Assembly: GCA_900757505.1 (NCBI GenBank)
Contig: CAAEOE010000050.1
Span: forward strand, 1-22,551
Length of the DNA: 22,551 nt
Reading direction: 5' to 3'
DNA from: an uncultured Collinsella sp.
GTDB lineage: Bacteria > Actinomycetota > Coriobacteriia > Coriobacteriales > Coriobacteriaceae
The translations under genes and the position numbers were made by a program. Positions 15,249 through 22,294 of this stretch are shown here, piece by piece; within the stretch, counting starts at the first letter, position 1, and each line of letters opens with the position of its first letter. The notes below the pieces were generated by a model. It made no database searches. It saw only the letters and a list, made by a program, of their open reading frames with translations, and was not told the origin of the DNA.

Positions 15249-15746
15249 ATGCCGGGCGAGAATTTTCCTGGCGATAGGATCGTCAGCTTGGTCGATGAGC
15301 TCGAAGGGCTGATCGAGGAAGCCAAGCCGCCTTTCGGCAAGAACGCTCAGTTCAAGGTCATCGACGCCGACGTGTTCTTCAACATCCTCGACGAGATCCG
15401 CATGAGCTATCCCGAGGAGTGGCAGAAGTCCCGCCGTATCCTTAAGGAGCGCGAGGAGCTTATGGCTTCCGCCGCCGCTCAGGCCGATTCCATCATCGCC
15501 GACGCTCAGCAGCAGGCCCTCACCATTGCCGGTGAGCAGGAGATCGTCCGCTTAGCCCAGCAGCAGGCCGACGACATCCGCGATCGTGCCCAGCAGTACG
15601 AGCGCGAGACGCGTTATGCTGCCGAGGACTACGCAGAGCAGGTCTTTACGCACCTGGAGGAGAACCTCAAGAGCCTGACCGGCACCGTTACCCGTTGCCG
15701 TCAGCAGCTCAACGAGGGTGCCGCCCAGCAGAATGGTCAGTGGTAA
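15249..15746 (+). CDS. Coiled-coil protein of the coaD-associated 'ATPase'-like family, function unknown
   Basis: I do not recognise a characterised function. The 165-residue protein has a short N-terminal domain (IVSLVDELEGLIEEAK, then a ~25-residue segment with DADVFFNILDEIRMSYPEEW). A long Glu/Gln/Ala/Arg-rich helix follows (about residues 65-155), reminiscent of the stalk subunits of F/V-type ATPases. Similar small proteins lie next to coaD in many Clostridia, where they are often loosely labelled 'ATPase', although no nucleotide-binding motif is visible here. There is no signal peptide or membrane segment. ATG 15249 is chosen because AAAGGAG (15237-15243) lies five bases before it; an in-frame ATG at 15225 has no such site. 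The next gene starts on the last base of its stop codon. Not a real ATPase on this evidence. Confidence 0.8.
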   Translation: MPGENFPGDRIVSLVDELEGLIEEAKPPFGKNAQFKVIDADVFFNILDEIRMSYPEEWQKSRRILKEREELMASAAAQADSIIADAQQQALTIAGEQEIVRLAQQQADDIRDRAQQYERETRYAAEDYAEQVFTHLEENLKSLTGTVTRCRQQLNEGAAQQNGQW

Positions 15747-16300
15747 TGGCTGAGTTCCCGAGCGTTACCGTCGATCTTTCCGAGCAGCTCGAGTTTCCTG
15801 GTGATTCGTATCCGCTGACCGGTAAGGTCGACGTCGCCACCTACATGGTGGGCGAGAAGGAGTATCAGCTACAGGACGGCATCGACTACGACGTTGTCTT
15901 TACCAATGCCGGTACCGGTGTCTTGCTCACGGGCATGGTTCGCGCGCACGCCACCGGCGAGTGCGACCGTTGTCTGGAGCCCGCCTCGTTTGATATCGCC
16001 GGCGAGATCGAGGAGTTCTACCTCTTCGAGGAGCCCGAGGATCCCGAGGCCTACGAGGACGGCTACGAGCTCCTGGGTGAGGACCGCATCGTCGATTTGG
16101 GTGAGCCCATCAACGACGCGGTCGTCATGGACACGCCGTTTGTCGTTCTGTGCAAGCCCGATTGCCGCGGTCTGTGCCCCACTTGCGGTTGTAATCTCAA
16201 CGTCGAGCAATGCGATTGCGCCGCCCAGGCAGAGGCAGAATGGGCCGCTGCCACGGAAAATCCATTTGCAGCATTGAAGAATCTCAAGCTCGATGAGTAA
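15746..16300 (+). CDS. DUF177 (YceD/YlbN) family protein
   Basis: The 184-residue protein belongs to the YceD/YlbN (DUF177) family, which is encoded beside rpmF almost everywhere. It has been linked to 23S rRNA processing or accumulation; its biochemical activity is unknown. It shows the CDRCLEP motif (C73, C76), an acidic central region (EEPEDPEAYEDGYELLGEDRI), and a C-terminal Cys-rich segment (C146, C150, C154, C157, C159, C166, C168) suited to metal binding. ATG 15746 overlaps the preceding TAA by one base (TAATG), consistent with translational coupling. A longer frame from 15695 would start inside the upstream gene and is not preferred. rpmF follows after 64 bases. Confidence 0.88.
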   Translation: MAEFPSVTVDLSEQLEFPGDSYPLTGKVDVATYMVGEKEYQLQDGIDYDVVFTNAGTGVLLTGMVRAHATGECDRCLEPASFDIAGEIEEFYLFEEPEDPEAYEDGYELLGEDRIVDLGEPINDAVVMDTPFVVLCKPDCRGLCPTCGCNLNVEQCDCAAQAEAEWAAATENPFAALKNLKLDE

Positions 16301-16305
16301 AACTG

Positions 16306-16314
16306 TGGTAGTAT
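16306..16314 (+). promoter_or_regulatory. Candidate extended -10 promoter for rpmF
   Basis: TGGTAGTAT fits the TGnTAnnnT pattern seen before other genes here (four of six -10 positions match). It begins six bases after the DUF177 stop and would give a ~44-base leader before rpmF. No good -35 box is seen. It implies rpmF can be transcribed separately from DUF177. Confidence 0.45.
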
Positions 16315-16364
16315 CGCTACTTGCGCGTAATCGCCACACTGGATAGTTCATAAGGAAGGTCACT

Positions 16365-16544
16365 ATGCCCGTACCTAAACAAAAGCAGGGTCGTATCCGC
16401 ACTCACACCCGTCGTTCCGCCAACATGAAGATCTCGGCTGCGGCTCAGTCCACGTGCCCCCGTTGCGGCGCTGTCAAGCTTCCGCACCACGTGTGCCCCA
16501 GCTGCGGTTTCTATAAGGACCGCGAGGTTATCGTTACCGAGTAA
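16365..16544 (+). CDS. rpmF: 50S ribosomal protein L32
   Basis: L32 is a small structural protein of the large ribosomal subunit. The 59-residue product starts MPVPKQKQGRIRTHTRRS, with the family's basic N-terminus. It has a complete zinc ribbon (C31, C34, C44, C47 in CPRCG ... CPSCG), so this is the zinc-binding form. The ATG at 16365 is preceded by AAGGAAGG (16352-16359). Its place between DUF177 and plsX is the usual bacterial arrangement. A zinc-dependent form can be replaced by a Cys-less paralogue in some Actinobacteria, but none is in this window. Confidence 0.96.
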   Translation: MPVPKQKQGRIRTHTRRSANMKISAAAQSTCPRCGAVKLPHHVCPSCGFYKDREVIVTE

Positions 16545-16547
16545 CGC

Positions 16548-16581
16548 TATACTCTGGATGCGATGCCGTTCCAAATGGAAC
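16548..16581 (+). promoter_or_regulatory. Candidate plsX control region: -10 element and inverted repeat
   Basis: TATACT (16548-16553, five of six matches) follows the rpmF stop by three bases. About 14 bases further is the inverted repeat GTTCCA-AA-TGGAAC (16568-16581), near the predicted start of transcription at about 16560. No convincing -35 box is seen. The arrangement resembles a promoter with an operator at its start site, but it is predicted by eye. Confidence 0.35.
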
Positions 16582-16584
16582 CAC

Positions 16585-16614
16585 AATGGCCGGCTCAATG
16601 AGTCGGCCATTTTT
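16585..16614 (+). terminator. Hairpin with T run between rpmF and plsX
   Basis: An 11-base-pair stem is formed by AATGGCCGGCT (16585-16595) and AGTCGGCCATT (16601-16611), with one G-U pair and loop CAATG. It runs into TTTTT (16610-16614). It looks like the rpmF terminator. It ends only five bases before the plsX ribosome-binding site, so if the TATACT promoter is real the hairpin would instead act in the plsX leader as an attenuator. Confidence 0.8.
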
Positions 16615-16631
16615 GTATAAGGAGCATGTAT

Positions 16632-17651
16632 ATGAGTAACGTTCGCGTTTGTGTAGACGTTGTGGGCGGAGACGAGAAACCTCAGGTTGTTCTCGATGGT
16701 ATCGAGGCTGCGCTTGCCGCCGATCCCGATATCGAGGTCTTGGCAGCTGGCCCCGCCGAAATCGTCAATCCCTTTGCTGCTTCCCACGCACGTGTTGAGG
16801 CCCTTGAGGCACCCGACGTTATCGCCATGGATGACGATCCCATTCGCGCCGTGATGACCAAACGCAAGTCTTCGATCGTGCTGTCGTGCCGCGCTATCAA
16901 GAAGGGCAATGCTGACGCGTTCTTCTCTGCCGGTTCGACCGGTGCCATGACCGCTGCCGCTACCGCCTATGTGACGCCGTTTAGGTATCAGGCCGAAGGC
17001 AAGAAGCAGCCGGTGCGCCCCTGTCTGACCAATGCACTGCCCAATCGCGCCGGCGGCCTGACGGTGCTGTGCGATATGGGCGCCAACCCCGATGTCGAGG
17101 TGGACGATATGGTGCGCTTTGCCCAGATGGGCGCCGCCTATGCCCGCGTCGTTTTGGGTATCGAGCATCCCCGCGTGGGCCTGCTTGCTAACGGCACCGA
17201 GGACGAGAAGGGCTCCAACTTTACCAAGTCCTGCTTCCCGGCCATGAAGGCTGCCGTTCCCGGCTTTGTGGGCAACTGCGAGGGTACCGACCTTACCTCG
17301 GGCCACTTCGATGTCGTCGTGGCCGACGGCATGTCGGGCAATATTGCGCTCAAGGCCACCGAGGGCGCTGCCAAGTTTTTGTTGCAGGAGCTCAAGGGCG
17401 TCTTTATGTCTTCGCTTGGCACCAAGATCGCCGCGCTGCTCATTAAAAAGCAGATGCGTGAGATAAAGGCCAAGCTCTCTGGCGACGCCAAGGGCGGTGC
17501 GATTCTTTTGGGCCTGCGCGGCGTGGTTCTGATCGGCCATGGCGCCACCTCGGTCGAAGCTGTTAAAAACGGTACGCTTGCGGCGGCCGAAGCCGTGCGC
17601 GCCGGGCTGGTCGAGAATGTCGCCAACTCCATGGACGGCATCGTTTTGTAA
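16632..17651 (+). CDS. plsX: Phosphate acyltransferase PlsX
   Basis: PlsX converts acyl-ACP and phosphate to acyl-phosphate, the donor PlsY uses to start phospholipid synthesis. The product is 339 residues, normal for the family. It has an N-terminal VDVVGGDEKP motif (usual form VDAMGGDxAP), the segment SFFSAGSTGAMTAAA, the central GLLANGTEDEKGSNF and the motif VVVADGMSGNIALKATEGA. The C-terminal end contains GVVLIGHGATSVEAVKNG. Several motif positions differ from the textbook sequence but the order is intact. ATG 16632 is chosen because AAGGAG (16619-16624) lies seven bases before it; the in-frame ATG at 16626 is only one base from that site. It precedes acpP after 124 bases. No fapR, fabD, fabG or fabH is adjacent. 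Confidence 0.93.
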   Translation: MSNVRVCVDVVGGDEKPQVVLDGIEAALAADPDIEVLAAGPAEIVNPFAASHARVEALEAPDVIAMDDDPIRAVMTKRKSSIVLSCRAIKKGNADAFFSAGSTGAMTAAATAYVTPFRYQAEGKKQPVRPCLTNALPNRAGGLTVLCDMGANPDVEVDDMVRFAQMGAAYARVVLGIEHPRVGLLANGTEDEKGSNFTKSCFPAMKAAVPGFVGNCEGTDLTSGHFDVVVADGMSGNIALKATEGAAKFLLQELKGVFMSSLGTKIAALLIKKQMREIKAKLSGDAKGGAILLGLRGVVLIGHGATSVEAVKNGTLAAAEAVRAGLVENVANSMDGIVL

Positions 17652-17698
17652 GAGCGAGTTAGAGCGCTGTTATGTGCCTCGCGGCCTGCTTCGTGGGG

Positions 17699-17704
17699 TA
17701 GAAT
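17699..17704 (+). promoter_or_regulatory. Candidate acpP -10 element
   Basis: TAGAAT (five of six matches) lies 48 bases after the plsX stop, preceded by TGGGG rather than a strict TGn. No clear -35 box is seen. Transcription would start near 17711, immediately before the palindrome at 17718-17739. Confidence 0.4.
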
Positions 17705-17717
17705 CAGAACCGTGTCT

Positions 17718-17746
17718 TGGTACCGCCCGGGCGGTACCATTCTTTT
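17718..17746 (+). terminator. 22-bp perfect palindrome followed by a T-rich tract, upstream of acpP
   Basis: Bases 17718-17739 form a perfect palindrome; the left half is TGGTACCGCCC and the right half GGGCGGTACCA. As RNA it makes a nine-base-pair stem with a CCGG loop, and TTCTTTT follows (17740-17746). It could be the plsX terminator. Its position at about +7 to +29 of the candidate acpP promoter equally fits an operator or attenuator for acpP. Structure certain, role undecided. Confidence 0.65.
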
Positions 17747-17775
17747 GGTATTCATGCACTATGAGAGGAAGCGCT

Positions 17776-18018
17776 ATGGACCGCTCCGAAATCTTCGACA
17801 AGATCGCCGAGGTCGCTGCTGACGTTCTGGGCGTCGATGTTGCCGAAATTAGCGATGAGACCACCTTTGACGATCTCGATGCCAACTCGCTCGAGCGCCT
17901 GCAGCTGGTTACGGCTATCGAGGACGAGTTCAACCTCGAGATCGATGACGAGACTCTGCTCTCGCTCAACTCTGTCGCCGACGCCGTCGACGCGATCGAA
18001 AACGCCAGGGAGGCCTAG
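17776..18018 (+). CDS. acpP: Acyl carrier protein
   Basis: AcpP carries growing acyl chains on a 4'-phosphopantetheine arm during fatty acid synthesis and supplies acyl-ACP to PlsX. The product is 80 residues, the normal size, strongly acidic and with the four-helix pattern. The attachment serine is Ser38 in LDANSLERLQLV; the residue before it is Asn rather than the common Asp of the DSL motif. The conserved helix EDEFNLEIDDE follows. ATG 17776 is preceded by AGAGGAAG; an in-frame ATG at 17761 would put that ribosome-binding site inside the gene, and the longer frame starting at 17539 overlaps plsX and is not credible. rnc begins four bases after the last base of its stop codon. A discrete-polyketide or secondary ACP is unlikely given the plsX-acpP-rnc context. 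Confidence 0.94.
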   Translation: MDRSEIFDKIAEVAADVLGVDVAEISDETTFDDLDANSLERLQLVTAIEDEFNLEIDDETLLSLNSVADAVDAIENAREA

Positions 18019-18021
18019 GTC

Positions 18022-18747
18022 TTGGCTTTGTCTGAACGACTTACGCGTGCCCAGGAAATTCTGGGCCACGAGTTCAATAATAAGGTGCTTCTGCGCGCGG
18101 CGCTTACGCATCCCTCGGCCGTCGAGGGCCAGCCGGTTTCTGCCAGCTATGAGCGCCTTGAGTTCTTGGGCGATTCCATTTTGGGCGCCGTCGTCGCCCG
18201 TTCGCTCTTTGACTCCTATCCCGAGTTTGACGAGGGCAAGCTCACGCGCCTGAAGGTGTCGCTTGTCTCGGGCGCTACGCTATCCGAGGTGTCGCATGAG
18301 CTGGGCATCGACGACATCATCATCTTTGGTGCCTCCGAGACCGGTACCGGCGCGCGCGGCCTGCACTCGGCGCTCGAGAACGTCTACGAGTCGCTCGTGG
18401 GTGCGCTGTACCTGGATGCCGGCTGGGATGTTGTGGCGGACTTTATCCATCGTACGCTCAAACCGCACCTGGCCTCCGAGCGTGCCGAGCACCCCGCGAA
18501 CCCCAAATCGTTCTTGCAGGAGTGCGTGCAAGCCGACGGTCACGAACCCCCGGCGTATAAGCTCGTTGGCTCCGAGGGCCCGGCGCATGCGCCCACCTTT
18601 ACCGCCGTGGTTTTGATCGATGGTATTCGCCAGGGTCGCGGCTCCGGCTCCTCAAAGAAGGAAGCCGAGGGAGCCGCCGCGCTCGAAGCGCTCGACCGCA
18701 TGGGTTACACCACCAACGGCGTGATTCTCAACAAGAAGCACGTGTAA
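18022..18747 (+). CDS. rnc: Ribonuclease III
   Basis: RNase III cuts double-stranded RNA, including rRNA precursors, as a dimer with Mg2+. The 241-residue product has the signature ERLEFLGDS (residues 44-52, catalytic Glu47 and Asp51), ALTHPSA near the N-terminus, the second metal-binding region ENVYESLVGALYLDAG, and a C-terminal double-stranded-RNA-binding domain (NPKSFLQECVQ ... GSGSSKKEAEGAAALEAL). Aligned by eye with E. coli Rnc, the Asp114 position is Asn120 here while Glu117 is retained as Glu123. The start is TTG at 18022, with AGGGAGG (18007-18013) eight bases before; an in-frame TTG at 18028 is an alternative. It is three bases after acpP and ten bases before smc. Confidence 0.95.
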   Translation: MALSERLTRAQEILGHEFNNKVLLRAALTHPSAVEGQPVSASYERLEFLGDSILGAVVARSLFDSYPEFDEGKLTRLKVSLVSGATLSEVSHELGIDDIIIFGASETGTGARGLHSALENVYESLVGALYLDAGWDVVADFIHRTLKPHLASERAEHPANPKSFLQECVQADGHEPPAYKLVGSEGPAHAPTFTAVVLIDGIRQGRGSGSSKKEAEGAAALEALDRMGYTTNGVILNKKHV

Positions 18748-18757
18748 GCGAGGAACC

Positions 18758-21700
18758 GTGTATCTCAAGTCCCTCACGCTCAAAGGGTTCAAGTCGTTTG
18801 CCGATCGCGCCCATATGACGTTTGAGCCGGGCCTGACCGTCATCGTCGGTCCCAACGGCTCGGGAAAATCGAACATCTCCGACTCCATCCTGTGGGTCCT
18901 GGGTGAGCAGAGCGCCAAGCAGCTGCGCGGCCAGGCCATGGAGGATGTCATCTTTTCGGGCTCGTCAGCGCGCAAGCCGGTGGGTGTCGCCGAGGTCACG
19001 CTGGTGCTCGATAATTCGGACCATATGCTGCCCGTCGATTTTGACGAGGTCGCCATCACCCGTCGCATGTATCGCTCGGGCGAAAGCGAGTACCTCATCA
19101 ACTCGAGTCCGTGCCGCCTGATGGACATTCAGGACATCCTGCACGATTCGGGCCTGGGCAAGGATACGCATTCCATCATCAGCCAGGGCAAGCTCGACGC
19201 CATTTTGCAGAGCCGCCCCGAGGAGCGCCGCGCTCTCATCGAGGAGGCCGCCGGCATCTCCAAGCACAAGCGCCGCAAGGAGCGTGCGCTCAAAAAGATT
19301 AAGTCGATGGACGAGCATCTGACGCGTGCTCGCGACATCAATAAGGAAATCGCCCGTCAGCTGCGACCGCTGGAGCGTCAGGTCGATCGCGCGCGCAAGT
19401 ACAAAGAGCTGTCCTCGCGCGCGAACGAGCTTACGCAGATGCTGGCCGTCGACGAGCTGCGTTCGCTGCAGTCGCAGTGGAACGACCTGGAGAGCCGCTC
19501 CAAAGAGGGCGCGGCCGAGCTGGAGCTTGCGCAGTACCGCTTGGGCGAAAAGGAGCGCGAGCTCGAGAAGCTTCAGGTCATGCTCGAGGAAAAGGGCCTG
19601 TTTGTGGGCGACCTGGGTGAGCAGCGCCGTCATATGCAAGATGTGGTCGGCCGCATTAACTCCGACATGCGCCTGCTCGAAGAAAAGGGCCACAACATGG
19701 TGTCGCGCCTGTCTGACATGCGCGGGCAGATTTCGAGCTCCGAGCATCAGCGACGTCGCGTGGTCGAGGAGCTCGAGGACTCGCGTGCGCAGCTTGAGGA
19801 AGTGACCGGTGCGCACATGCAGGCCCAGGAGGACGTTGACGCCGCTGGCCCTGCCGCCGCCGAGCTCCACGAGCGGCGCGTGGCGCTCGACAATCAGATA
19901 TCGCAGCTTACGCGTGAGCAACGCGATGTGCAGCGCGTAGCCGATAACGCCGCGCTCGAGCTCGCCAAGGTGAAGGATTCCTTGAGCAATGCCGAGGTCG
20001 AGGACAACATGTACGCCTCGCGCCTGGAGCAGATCGACGAGCAGCTCGAGGAGGTCACGGCCTCGCTCGAGAGCCGTCGCGACCGCGCTGAGGAGCTTGA
20101 AGGCGCGCTCGATCAGGCCCGCCAGGCTCAGGTCGATGCGCGCGAGGCCACCGAGGTCGCCCGTGCAGCCCTTAAGGACCTGCGTAATCGCGAAAGCAAG
20201 GCGCGCAACAAGCTGTCCGAGGTGCGCTCGGAGCTTGCCAGCCAAAAGAAGCTTGATGCGCGCATGGCCGACAGCTCGCCGCTCGTGAGCCGTCTGGTGG
20301 GTGCGCTGGGCGATGACGTAACGGGTCGCCTGGGCGATGTGCTCGAAGCCCCGCGCGAGCTTGAGGGCCTGGTTGAGCAATTGCTCGCCGGCGATATCGA
20401 TGCGCTTCTGTTCGACGATACGTCTGCGCTTGCGCGTGCCAGTCGTGCCGCTCTGGACCAGAAGAAGGCCTCGGGCGAGGCGCTGCTGGTGGCGCGCGGC
20501 GTGAGCGGCGGTGCTGCTGCCGAGGGCGCTGCCGGTTCGCGTCTGGTCGATCGTCTGTCCGTGCGCGCAGGCTACGGACCCGTCGTCGAGGCGCTGCTCG
20601 GCGGCTATTACGTCGTGGACGATCTTTCTGCCGCGCTGTCGGCGCCGGTCGTTGACGGCGTGACTTACGTGACCTCCGATGGCGCCCGCGTCGCCTGCGG
20701 CGGCCTGGTGCGTGTGGGCCTCGATGCCGGCGAGGCGTCGGGTGCTCTGGAGCGTAAGCGTCGCATTCGCGAGCTGGAGGGGCTTGAGCCCGATTTGGCC
20801 GCTGTGTTTGAGCATGTGTCGGATCAGGTCATCGAGGCCAATGCGGCCGTTGAGGAAGCGCGTGCCGCTGAGGGCGATGCCGCCGGTGAGATTGCCCGTC
20901 TTGAGGGCGAGCGCCGCTCGCTGCTCTCCGAGATCGGCCGCTTGGAGCAAAGCGCCAACAATGCCGAGGTCGAGCGCGTGCGCATCTCCAAGCGCCGCGA
21001 GCAGGCCGCCGAAGCCGTTCGCGCTGCGCGCCCGCGCGTTGACAAGCTCACCCGTTCGCGTGACGAGGCCCGCGCGCAGGCAAGCGATCTGGGCTTGCAG
21101 ATTGCCGAGGCCAACGACGAACTCGACCGCGTTCGCCGTGACGATTCCGAAGCTGCCGGCAAGCTCGCCGACGCCAAGGTTCGCCTAGCCCAGACGAGTG
21201 AACGCCTGCGTTCGCTGAAGGGCCGCGTGCCCGACCTGGAGCATCGTCTTGAGGGCATCGACCGTCGTATCCGCGGAACACGCCAGGCCTCGCGCTCGCT
21301 CGAGCTGCTGCGCCTGCGCGTCGATCCCATGCACGAACGCTATTCTGCCCTGTTGGAACGCGCGTCGGATTGGGCAGCGCGCCTGCGTGACCAGGCCTCT
21401 CTGGAGGAGGCGGACTCCGCTTCGCTCAAGAAGACCATCGAGGATGCCAAGGCCGAGGTCTCCCGTGCCAAGGAGCGGGTTGATGCCGCCACGGCGACGC
21501 AAAACGAGTTCAAGGTCGCGCGTGGCAAGCTCGAGGTGCAGGTCGAGGCTGCCATCAAGGCCATTACCGCCGATGGCACGACGGTGCTCGAGGAAGCGCT
21601 CATGCTTCCGGCGCCCACGGACCGCGATGCCGCCGAGCGCGAACTCAACCAGCTTGTGCGCCAGATCAACAACCTTGGTCCCGTTAACCAAGTTGCCATG

Positions 21701-22294
21701 GAGGAGTACGAGCAGCTCAAGCGCCGCGCCGACTACATCGAGGAGCAGCTGGCCGATCTGGAGAGCGCACGCAAGGCGCTCACCAAGATCACGGTGGCCA
21801 TTGATCGCAAGATGCGCAAGGCGTTCCTGGTGACGTTTGAGAAGGTCGACGCGAACTTCCGCGAGATCTTCGCTATGCTCTTCCCGGGCGGCCAGGCTCA
21901 TCTGGAGATGACCGATCCCGAGCATCCTGCCGAGACGGGTATCGAGGTCGTGGCGCAGCCGCGCGGCAAGCGCATCACCAAGATGATGCTCATGTCGGGC
22001 GGCGAGAAGAGTCTGACGGCACTCGCCCTGCTCTTTGCCGTGTACCGCACGCGCACGGTGCCGTTCTATGTGCTGGACGAGGTCGAGGCGGCACTTGACG
22101 ACGCCAACCTGTCCAAGCTCATCGGCGCGCTCGACGTGTTGCGTTCCGATACGCAGCTCTTGGTCATTTCGCATCAGCGCCGTACTATGGAGGACGCTGA
22201 CGTTCTCTATGGCGTCTCGATGCAAGCCGACGGCGTCAGCCGCGTCGTCTCGCAAAAACTCGATCGCGAAACCGGAAAGGTCGTGAATGCATAA
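18758..22294 (+). CDS. smc: Chromosome segregation protein SMC
   Basis: SMC is the ATP-driven condensin subunit that, with ScpA and ScpB, organises and segregates chromosomes. The 1178-residue product has the normal length and architecture. It has the N-terminal Walker A GPNGSGKS (residues 31-38), a Q-loop region, coiled coil to about residue 500, a hinge at about 505-665, the returning coiled coil, the ABC signature LMSGGEKSLTALALLF (near 1078) and Walker B YVLDEVEAALDD (near 1103). The hinge is less conserved than usual: the usual double GG...GG near its end is reduced to one GG (648-649). The start is GTG at 18758 with GCGAGGAA before it. The ATG of ftsY begins on the last base of its TAA. 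rnc-smc-ftsY is a conserved order in Firmicutes and many Actinobacteria. Confidence 0.97.
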   Translation: MYLKSLTLKGFKSFADRAHMTFEPGLTVIVGPNGSGKSNISDSILWVLGEQSAKQLRGQAMEDVIFSGSSARKPVGVAEVTLVLDNSDHMLPVDFDEVAITRRMYRSGESEYLINSSPCRLMDIQDILHDSGLGKDTHSIISQGKLDAILQSRPEERRALIEEAAGISKHKRRKERALKKIKSMDEHLTRARDINKEIARQLRPLERQVDRARKYKELSSRANELTQMLAVDELRSLQSQWNDLESRSKEGAAELELAQYRLGEKERELEKLQVMLEEKGLFVGDLGEQRRHMQDVVGRINSDMRLLEEKGHNMVSRLSDMRGQISSSEHQRRRVVEELEDSRAQLEEVTGAHMQAQEDVDAAGPAAAELHERRVALDNQISQLTREQRDVQRVADNAALELAKVKDSLSNAEVEDNMYASRLEQIDEQLEEVTASLESRRDRAEELEGALDQARQAQVDAREATEVARAALKDLRNRESKARNKLSEVRSELASQKKLDARMADSSPLVSRLVGALGDDVTGRLGDVLEAPRELEGLVEQLLAGDIDALLFDDTSALARASRAALDQKKASGEALLVARGVSGGAAAEGAAGSRLVDRLSVRAGYGPVVEALLGGYYVVDDLSAALSAPVVDGVTYVTSDGARVACGGLVRVGLDAGEASGALERKRRIRELEGLEPDLAAVFEHVSDQVIEANAAVEEARAAEGDAAGEIARLEGERRSLLSEIGRLEQSANNAEVERVRISKRREQAAEAVRAARPRVDKLTRSRDEARAQASDLGLQIAEANDELDRVRRDDSEAAGKLADAKVRLAQTSERLRSLKGRVPDLEHRLEGIDRRIRGTRQASRSLELLRLRVDPMHERYSALLERASDWAARLRDQASLEEADSASLKKTIEDAKAEVSRAKERVDAATATQNEFKVARGKLEVQVEAAIKAITADGTTVLEEALMLPAPTDRDAAERELNQLVRQINNLGPVNQVAMEEYEQLKRRADYIEEQLADLESARKALTKITVAIDRKMRKAFLVTFEKVDANFREIFAMLFPGGQAHLEMTDPEHPAETGIEVVAQPRGKRITKMMLMSGGEKSLTALALLFAVYRTRTVPFYVLDEVEAALDDANLSKLIGALDVLRSDTQLLVISHQRRTMEDADVLYGVSMQADGVSRVVSQKLDRETGKVVNA

